Source of the DNA: Mangrovimonas futianensis
Lineage (GTDB): Bacteria > Bacteroidota > Bacteroidia > Flavobacteriales > Flavobacteriaceae
Direction of reading: 5' to 3'
NCBI RefSeq assembly: GCF_021245805.1
Contig: NZ_JAJJNF010000001.1
Span: forward strand, 558,001 to 622,000
DNA: 64,000 nucleotides
The notes below the pieces were generated by a model that saw only the letters and a program-made list of their open reading frames with translations, had not been told where the DNA came from and ran no database searches. A program made the position numbers and the translations under genes. Positions within the stretch are counted from its first letter, which is position 1. The number at the start of each line of letters is the position of its first letter. Of this stretch, positions 58,993 through 64,000 are shown one piece after another.

Positions 58993-59585
58993 GCCTTATA
59001 ACCGTAAATGGCGATGATGGTAAACAATAGATACTGAAATGATGTAAAGATAAGGCCTTTATAAAAATATAAGGGAACCGATATCACATCACCTATAATC
59101 CAATAGGTCCAGTTCTCCAGCTTCTTCTTAGCCATAAGCCACATGCCCACAAAAAATATTGCCGTAGTGAGTGTGTCCACATAGGCCGTCCAGTGGTTAA
59201 ATTTATCATGGACGGCGTAAACCACAATTATAAAAATGATGGTAAGAATAAATATAATGACACTCCAGAGCTGCTCCTTTTTGGTGGTTTTGGTGACAGG
59301 CACTTCTTGATTGTTCCCATCCTTTCGAGTCCAGTAATACCATCCATAAATACTCATGGAAAAGTAATAGGCATTGATAAGCATATCTCCCAATAATCCA
59401 AAAACCCATAAGATGTAAACAAAGAGCGCTGTACTTATGATACCGGTAGGATAAACCAAAATATTCTCCTTTTTGGAATACCACACACTTAAAAAACCAA
59501 AGACAACCCCAATAAGTTCTAAAACAACTAAATGAGTATCTACGCCTTCATATTGCGCAAAAAACCAATCAAAAATGTGGTTCAT
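58953..59585 (-). CDS. PnuC-family vitamin transporter (PnuT-like)
   Basis: 210 residues with about seven transmembrane helices and the PnuC motif NWTYWIIGDVISVPLYFYKGL; also YPTGIISTALFVY. PnuC proteins are facilitators that depend on substrate phosphorylation by a partner kinase; thiamine-specific members (PnuT) occur in Bacteroidota with TPP-controlled receptors. The context points to thiamine. I start at MNHIFDW (59585), overlapping the thiamine-binding gene by 17 bases; the longer frame starts with a TTG. Confidence 0.88.
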   Translation of the reverse strand: MNHIFDWFFAQYEGVDTHLVVLELIGVVFGFLSVWYSKKENILVYPTGIISTALFVYILWVFGLLGDMLINAYYFSMSIYGWYYWTRKDGNNQEVPVTKTTKKEQLWSVIIFILTIIFIIVVYAVHDKFNHWTAYVDTLTTAIFFVGMWLMAKKKLENWTYWIIGDVISVPLYFYKGLIFTSFQYLLFTIIAIYGYKAWKKSLNSNPEIS

Positions 59586-59829
59586 AGTCGTAGCGGTCTG
59601 ACTTAACAATTTTCATATATAACAAGCCACGTTCTATAAGTTCAAAAGCTTCTTTGATTTCAACAGTCAAAACTCGCATTACTGCATCATAATCGCCGTA
59701 AACTTGTGTGCTCAATGGATTTTCCAAAACCTTAAGCTCTGATTCCCTTAATTTCTTGATAAAATGAATGATAGATGGCTCATAGTTATCCTGAATAGGC
59801 GTCAAGGTTAATTCTACTGATATTTTCAT
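59569..59829 (-). CDS. MTH1187/YkoF-type thiamine-binding protein
   Basis: 86 residues, ferredoxin-like fold: MKISVELTLTPIQDNYEPSI, IIHFIKKLRESELKVLENPL, STQVYGDYDAVMRVLTVEIK. This is the MTH1187/YkoF family, whose members bind thiamine or HMP. Its ATG overlaps the GGGP synthase stop (ATGA) and its end overlaps the transporter, so stoichiometric co-translation is likely. It may act as a cytoplasmic thiamine buffer or as part of salvage. Confidence 0.82.
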   Translation of the reverse strand: MKISVELTLTPIQDNYEPSIIHFIKKLRESELKVLENPLSTQVYGDYDAVMRVLTVEIKEAFELIERGLLYMKIVKSDRYDYEPHF

Positions 59830-60575
59830 GATATATGTTTTAATTTGGGTTCTAATTTTAGTTCTTCAAAAAAGGATTCATCTTCCTCAAACGCGGTACC
59901 GATAACAATCATATCAGCTCCAGCACCATAGGCAAGTTCCATTTGTCGCATGTTTCTTATTCCGCCACCAACAATTAATGGAATTTTAAGCTCCATTCGT
60001 ACTGCTTCAATTACATCATTGGCAACCGGATGCTGTGCACCACTTCCGGCTTCCAAATAAATCAATTGCTTGCCCATCAACTCTCCCGCTTTGGCTGTAT
60101 GTGCAATCAACTCCACTTCAGTCTTACTGATTGGTTTGGTGCCTGTGACTCTTTCTACAGCCGTTTCCTTCCCATTTTCAATTAAAATATAGCCAGTAGG
60201 TATAACTTCCAATTGGGTCTCTTTCAAAATGGGAATAGCTTGCACATGTTTTTCTATCAAATAATCTGGGTTTCTTCCCGAGATTAAACTCAAGAATAAT
60301 AAAGCATCTGCTTCACAAGTAATTTGGTTCACATCCCCTGGAAAAATCACTATGGGTAAATTGGTATGCTTTTTTATTTCGACTACCAACTTTTCAGTTT
60401 GGTCCGCTTCTACGGTACTTCCACCTACAAAAACATATTGAATTATGGAAGCATTCACCTTTTTCAGAAACTCAGGAACGGTTTCCAACTTTACCTTATC
60501 GGGATCCATTAAAACTGCAAGCAGTTTTTCTCCCTTATCAATGGATTGCTTTATGTGAAAATAGACCGATTTCAT
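59826..60575 (-). CDS. geranylgeranylglyceryl-phosphate synthase family protein
   Basis: 249 residues, TIM barrel of the GGGP/heptaprenylglyceryl-phosphate synthase family: GEKLLAVLMDPDKV, VFVGGSTVEADQ, LPIVIFPGDVNQ, IYLEAGSGAQHPV, and PLIVGGGIRNMRQM (phosphate site). It would join a polyprenyl diphosphate to glycerol-1-phosphate. Such archaeal-type enzymes are known in flavobacteria although they do not make ether-lipid membranes. Its ATG overlaps the sfp stop (TAATG). Confidence 0.9.
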   Translation of the reverse strand: MKSVYFHIKQSIDKGEKLLAVLMDPDKVKLETVPEFLKKVNASIIQYVFVGGSTVEADQTEKLVVEIKKHTNLPIVIFPGDVNQITCEADALLFLSLISGRNPDYLIEKHVQAIPILKETQLEVIPTGYILIENGKETAVERVTGTKPISKTEVELIAHTAKAGELMGKQLIYLEAGSGAQHPVANDVIEAVRMELKIPLIVGGGIRNMRQMELAYGAGADMIVIGTAFEEDESFFEELKLEPKLKHIS

Positions 60576-61201
60576 TATGGAATGGCATAAGCAAAGGTAA
60601 ATCCCTCAAATTCTAAAAATCCTGACTGATATGATGATTTTGAACCTTGATAATCTATCCAAGCTTTAGTACCCGCTTCTTCCATTGTAAATGGAATCAC
60701 CAGAGTATGCTGCAAAAAGCTTAGACCCGGTGTTGCGAATAATTTATAAAGCGATTCCTTGATGCACCAAATAACCGTAAGCTTATTGATGTATTCTGGG
60801 TCTTCTTCTTTTAAATAAAGAAATTCATAGTCCAAAAACTTTTGGGCAATCACTCCTATTTTTTCCCGTTGCTTTTCAATATCGATTCCAATCACCTCAT
60901 CACTTACTGCAACAGCTGAGAAGGTAAAAGAATGGGTAATGGAAATATGCTTGCCATCCGTTAAATGAGGCTTGCCATTATCATCATAATACAAGTCTTC
61001 ATCGGTATAGCCAAATTCGGCCAGCAAATGTCTTACGCTTAAAAAACCACGTTGATGCAGTTCACTTTTCATTCCCAAAACCCGTGTTTCACAAACAGGT
61101 CTCAATATCACATCCTGCTTCAAATAGTCGTATGACTCAGTGATTTTCCAAATTTTAATGGTGGTATTAGGGTTGGGATTAAGTGTTTTATACAGTGGCA
61201 T
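60575..61201 (-). CDS. 4'-phosphopantetheinyl transferase, Sfp type
   Basis: 208 residues. Motifs: HISITHSFTFSAVA, VIGIDIEKQREKI (Mg-binding Asp/Glu) and VIWCIKESLYKLF (WxxKEA/S). It attaches the phosphopantetheine arm of CoA to carrier proteins of fatty-acid or secondary metabolism. First gene of the seven-gene operon, divergent from ahcY with 63 bases between. Confidence 0.92.
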   Translation of the reverse strand: MPLYKTLNPNPNTTIKIWKITESYDYLKQDVILRPVCETRVLGMKSELHQRGFLSVRHLLAEFGYTDEDLYYDDNGKPHLTDGKHISITHSFTFSAVAVSDEVIGIDIEKQREKIGVIAQKFLDYEFLYLKEEDPEYINKLTVIWCIKESLYKLFATPGLSFLQHTLVIPFTMEEAGTKAWIDYQGSKSSYQSGFLEFEGFTFAYAIP

Positions 61202-61224
61202 TTAAAATTCTAAAACTTATTATT

Positions 61225-61232
61225 TATCTTTG
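61225..61232 (+). promoter_or_regulatory. -7 promoter element of ahcY (TATCTTTG)
   Basis: A perfect box 32 bases before the ahcY start, in the 63-base divergent intergenic region shared with sfp. Confidence 0.6.
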
Positions 61233-61264
61233 CGGTCTAAAATTTTGAATGTAAATATACAACT

Positions 61265-62581
61265 ATGAGCACAAAAACAATTCCTTACGTACCATATAAA
61301 GTGAAAGATATTTCATTGGCAGATTGGGGAAGAAAAGAAATAGAATTGGCTGAGGCTGAAATGCCTGGATTAATGAGTTTGAGAGAAGAGTATGGTGCAC
61401 AACAACCTTTAAAAGGCGCTAGAATTGCTGGATGTTTGCATATGACCATTCAAACAGCTGTACTTATTGAAACATTGGTAGCCCTTGGTGCCGAAGTAAC
61501 TTGGAGTTCTTGTAACATATTCTCTACACAAGATCATGCTGCTGCTGCTATTGCTGCTGCTGGAATCCCTGTTTATGCCTGGAAAGGTATGAACGAAGAA
61601 GAATTTGACTGGTGTATTGAACAAACTTTATTCTTTGGAGAAGACAGACAACCTCTAAATATGATTTTGGATGACGGTGGAGATTTAACCAATATGGTTT
61701 TAGACCAATATCCTGAATTGGCAGCTGGAATCAAGGGACTTTCAGAAGAAACTACTACTGGAGTTCACCGTTTGTATGAGCGTATGGAAAAGGGCACATT
61801 ACCTATGCCAGCCATTAACGTAAACGACTCTGTAACCAAATCGAAGTTTGATAACAAATATGGATGTAGAGAAAGTGCTGTGGATGCTATTCGTCGTGCT
61901 ACTGATGTCATGTTAGCTGGAAAACGTGTTGTGGTTTGTGGATATGGTGATGTAGGTAAAGGAACTGCAGCTTCTTTTAGAGGAGCTGGAAGTATTGTTA
62001 CCGTGACTGAAATCGATCCAATTTGCGCCTTACAAGCAGCTATGGATGGTTATGAAGTAAAACGTTTGGAGTCTGTAGTTGGGAAAGCGGATGTTGTAAT
62101 CACGACCACAGGAAACAAAGACATCGTTCGTGGTGAGCATTTTGAAGCAATGAAAGATAAAACCATCGTTTGTAATATTGGGCATTTTGATAATGAAATT
62201 GATGTAGCTTGGTTAAAAACCAATCATGGTAGCAGCAAAGTAGAGATCAAACCTCAAGTAGATAAATACACGGTTAATGGAAACGATATTATCCTATTGG
62301 CAGAAGGTCGTTTGGTAAACCTTGGTTGTGCTACAGGTCACCCAAGTTTTGTAATGAGTAACTCATTCACTAACCAAACCTTGGCACAGATAGAACTTTG
62401 GAACTACAGTGACAAATATGCTAATGAAGTTTATATGCTTCCTAAGCATTTGGATGAAAAAGTAGCCAAACTGCACTTGGAAAAAATTGGCGTTGAGTTG
62501 ACTGAATTGAAACCAGACCAAGCCAAATATATTGGTGTTAAGGTTGAAGGACCATACAAGCCAGAATATTACAGATATTAA
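61265..62581 (+). CDS. ahcY: S-adenosylhomocysteine hydrolase
   Basis: 438 residues. Motifs: GCLHMTIQTAVLIETL, STQDHAAAAIAAAGIPVYAW, and VVVCGYGDVGKGTAASFRG (NAD-binding), with GHFDNEIDVAWL and the C-terminal KPDQAKYIGVKVEGPYKPEYYRY. It splits S-adenosylhomocysteine into adenosine and homocysteine in the methyl cycle. Confidence 0.97.
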   Translation: MSTKTIPYVPYKVKDISLADWGRKEIELAEAEMPGLMSLREEYGAQQPLKGARIAGCLHMTIQTAVLIETLVALGAEVTWSSCNIFSTQDHAAAAIAAAGIPVYAWKGMNEEEFDWCIEQTLFFGEDRQPLNMILDDGGDLTNMVLDQYPELAAGIKGLSEETTTGVHRLYERMEKGTLPMPAINVNDSVTKSKFDNKYGCRESAVDAIRRATDVMLAGKRVVVCGYGDVGKGTAASFRGAGSIVTVTEIDPICALQAAMDGYEVKRLESVVGKADVVITTTGNKDIVRGEHFEAMKDKTIVCNIGHFDNEIDVAWLKTNHGSSKVEIKPQVDKYTVNGNDIILLAEGRLVNLGCATGHPSFVMSNSFTNQTLAQIELWNYSDKYANEVYMLPKHLDEKVAKLHLEKIGVELTELKPDQAKYIGVKVEGPYKPEYYRY

Positions 62582-62589
62582 TAAGACTG

Positions 62590-62626
62590 CGAGCGCTTCT
62601 AGACTCTAGATCGCTTCACTTTTTAT
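62590..62626 (+). terminator. Probable terminator of ahcY
   Basis: GAGCG / CGCTT(C) stem enclosing the tandem palindromes TCTAGA-C-TCTAGA, followed by CTTTTTATAT. The exact fold is uncertain. Confidence 0.5.
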
Positions 62627-62697
62627 ATATTAAGATGAACCCTTGCAGTGATGTGAGGGTTTTCTTTTGGCTCAAAAATTGCTTAAATTACCAACAC

Positions 62698-63165
62698 ATG
62701 GCATATCAAGAAGTCAAAATAAAAGTCCCTCGATTTAATGAGGAATCTGGGTTTTATACCACTAAAAAACGCTCCAAGATGATGGGCAAAATTCGTGGGA
62801 AGAACACCAAACCAGAAATGCTATTCCGAAAAGCATTGTGGAAAAAAGGCATTCGATATCGCTTAAACAACAAACTTCCTGGTAACCCAGATATCTCTAT
62901 TAAAAAATACAAACTTGCCATTTTTATTGATGGCGAATTTTGGCATGGGTATGATTGGGACGAAAGAAAACAAACTATCAAATCAAATCGGGAGTTTTGG
63001 ATTCCAAAAATAGAGCGAAACATGCAACGGGACCGTGAAGTGAATCGGGCGCTTGCTGAAAAAGGATTTACGGTCTTCCGGTTTTGGAGTCACGAAATAA
63101 AACATGAATTAAAAACGTGCCTAAATGACATCTTGATTTACATTGAAACCGGCCGAATCTGGTAA
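62698..63165 (+). CDS. Vsr-like very-short-patch-repair endonuclease
   Basis: 155 residues of the Vsr family: TTKKRSKMMGKIRGKNTKPE opening, KKGIRYRLNNKLPGNPDISI with the catalytic Asp, and AIFIDGEFWHGYDW, RDREVNRALAEKGFTVFRFW. Vsr nicks next to T:G mismatches arising from deaminated 5-methylcytosine. Compared with E. coli Vsr the HGCFWHxH zinc-binding segment is changed to DGEFWHGYDW, so this is a divergent branch. No cytosine methyltransferase gene adjoins. The ATG at 62698 is preferred over a frame opening 21 codons upstream. Confidence 0.88.
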   Translation: MAYQEVKIKVPRFNEESGFYTTKKRSKMMGKIRGKNTKPEMLFRKALWKKGIRYRLNNKLPGNPDISIKKYKLAIFIDGEFWHGYDWDERKQTIKSNREFWIPKIERNMQRDREVNRALAEKGFTVFRFWSHEIKHELKTCLNDILIYIETGRIW

Positions 63166-63168
63166 AAA

Positions 63169-63193
63169 AATCCCCTTCAATTTATGAAGGGGA
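63169..63193 (-). terminator. Hairpin, probable terminator for the minus-strand phosphatase
   Basis: TCCCCTTCA / TGAAGGGGA stem with a 4-base loop; followed by a run of T on the minus strand. About 100 bases after the phosphatase stop. Confidence 0.6.
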
Positions 63194-63293
63194 GTGCAAA
63201 TGGAAACTTTTTCCAATTATATTGTTGCCATATCAAAACCATCTGTCTCTTTGGCTCCTAGATTATGAGTTTTTAAGTATAATATTACAGAAA

Positions 63294-64000
63294 TTATAGT
63301 TCAATTTCTGTTTTATACATAATCTCTCCTTTCCAATTAACAGCTTGAACCAACATTTTTGAAGGCAATAAACTAACTATTAAAAATCCTTGTTCAGATT
63401 TAGAAAACTTCGTGAAATCTGACTCTCCCGTAGGTCGAACATCAGAACCTGCACCCGAAATAAAATGATGGGTGTACACACCCTTTGGTTTTAAATGCTG
63501 TATATCATGCTCATGACCTGCAAAATAAACAGGCACTTTATTAGTTTCGAAAAGATCCTCTAAATGATATCTTACATAAGGTTTGTCATCTACTCGTTTA
63601 CCGGAAGTGTATAATGGATGATGTCCAATAACTATATTCCAGTCGGCGGTAGAATTTTTCAATGTTTCTTCTAACCATTTCTTTTGTTTTAAGGAATCTT
63701 GAGTTTTTACTTGTTGATATTTTTCCTCGTGATAATAATCGTCTTCAAAAGGGTTGGTATCTAAAAATAAAAATTTTGCTCGGGTTTTATCATCCTCTAA
63801 AGTCTTCTCAAATTCATAATAATGATCGGGCATATTCCATCTTTGACTTACCTGAGAATAATCTAACTGAGCTTGGTAATTTCCTCTGTAACCATGATTT
63901 CCCAAAATAACATACCACGGACAAAATAAATTAGACCCGTAATAAATGTCTTCAAAACTACTCTTAATAAAAGGGTCGTTTACAGAAGCGATTCCATCGG
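63294..64000 (-). CDS. purple acid phosphatase-like metallophosphoesterase, C-terminal part
   Basis: The frame is open to the right edge, so the N-terminus is outside. The visible 235 residues match mammalian-type tartrate-resistant acid phosphatase: WYVILGNHGYRGNYQAQLDY, SQVSQRWNMPDHYYEF, NIVIGHHPLYTSGKR and VYFAGHEHDIQHL. Metal ligands include the GNH, GHH and GHEH residues. The usual GNHD is GNHG here. It would hydrolyse phosphate esters, probably in the periplasm or outside. Confidence 0.9.
   Translation of the reverse strand, partial: DGIASVNDPFIKSSFEDIYYGSNLFCPWYVILGNHGYRGNYQAQLDYSQVSQRWNMPDHYYEFEKTLEDDKTRAKFLFLDTNPFEDDYYHEEKYQQVKTQDSLKQKKWLEETLKNSTADWNIVIGHHPLYTSGKRVDDKPYVRYHLEDLFETNKVPVYFAGHEHDIQHLKPKGVYTHHFISGAGSDVRPTGESDFTKFSKSEQGFLIVSLLPSKMLVQAVNWKGEIMYKTEIEL

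Noticed and set aside
1..64000. CRISPR array, prophage or restriction system
   Set aside because: No regular spacer-repeat array, phage structural genes or methylase/restriction pair was seen; the solitary Vsr-like gene does not make a restriction system.

Overview
The window looks like a chromosomal segment of a marine-type flavobacterium (Bacteroidota, Flavobacteriaceae). The signs are a low GC content, type IX secretion (T9SS) C-terminal sorting domains, many lipoproteins with Cys-Asn-Asp-Asp-rich tails, families typical of the group (DUF4271, DUF4296, DUF3098, DUF4301, GH92, geranylgeranylglyceryl-phosphate synthase-like), and TAnnTTTG promoter -7 boxes in place of E. coli-type promoters and strong Shine-Dalgarno sites. 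Several boxes lie so close to the start codon that transcripts are probably leaderless. No rRNA, tRNA, CRISPR array or prophage was recognised. Most of the window is ordinary core genome.

Layout. 1-4.8 kb: the end of one GH92 alpha-mannosidase and a complete second one, a glutaryl-CoA dehydrogenase and an SGNH lipoprotein. 4.8-9.5 kb (minus): a redox/Fe-S operon (mrp, nfu, ferredoxin reductase, ferredoxin), then a TrmB, LysE and alkyltransferase-like gene group. 9.5-12.3 kb: a glycosyltransferase and a PhoB/PhoR-type two-component pair. 12.5-15.7 kb: two T9SS proteins (one almost only a sorting domain) and a LuxE-like acyl-activating enzyme. 15.8-22.3 kb: tyrS, an epimerase, a polyprenol-mannose synthase/dihydroorotase/DUF4296 operon, and DUF4271-hemD. 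22.3-30.2 kb: a T9SS leucine-rich protein, pckA, a saccharopine dehydrogenase-like enzyme with an Lrp regulator, a BI-1 protein, a zinc peptidase and alanine dehydrogenase. 30.4-41.8 kb: topB, leuS, ftsX-uppP-truB, a TonB-like protein, tag and a split ThrE exporter.

41.8-47.6 kb is the accessory part. It holds a REP-associated tyrosine transposase (RAYT) between two matching hairpins, a third hairpin beside the stub of a lost T9SS gene, small hypothetical genes, an acyltransferase/AraC pair, and a 300-bp stretch made of three successive short-repeat blocks. 47.6-53.8 kb: aat, DUF3127, flavin reductase, an orphan histidine kinase, HIT, and greA with a leader that can form mutually exclusive hairpins. 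After greA come a Rieske-like lipoprotein without histidine ligands and a lipoprotein gene with one in-frame stop.

53.9-61.2 kb is the most coherent system: a TonB-dependent receptor behind a clear TPP riboswitch, and just upstream on the same strand a tightly overlapping operon (sfp, GGGP synthase-like, MTH1187/YkoF-type thiamine-binding protein, PnuC/PnuT transporter, NadR-like kinase, DUF4301, arfB). Together these suggest uptake and phosphorylation of thiamine or a precursor. The window ends with ahcY, a solitary Vsr-like endonuclease and a partial purple acid phosphatase.
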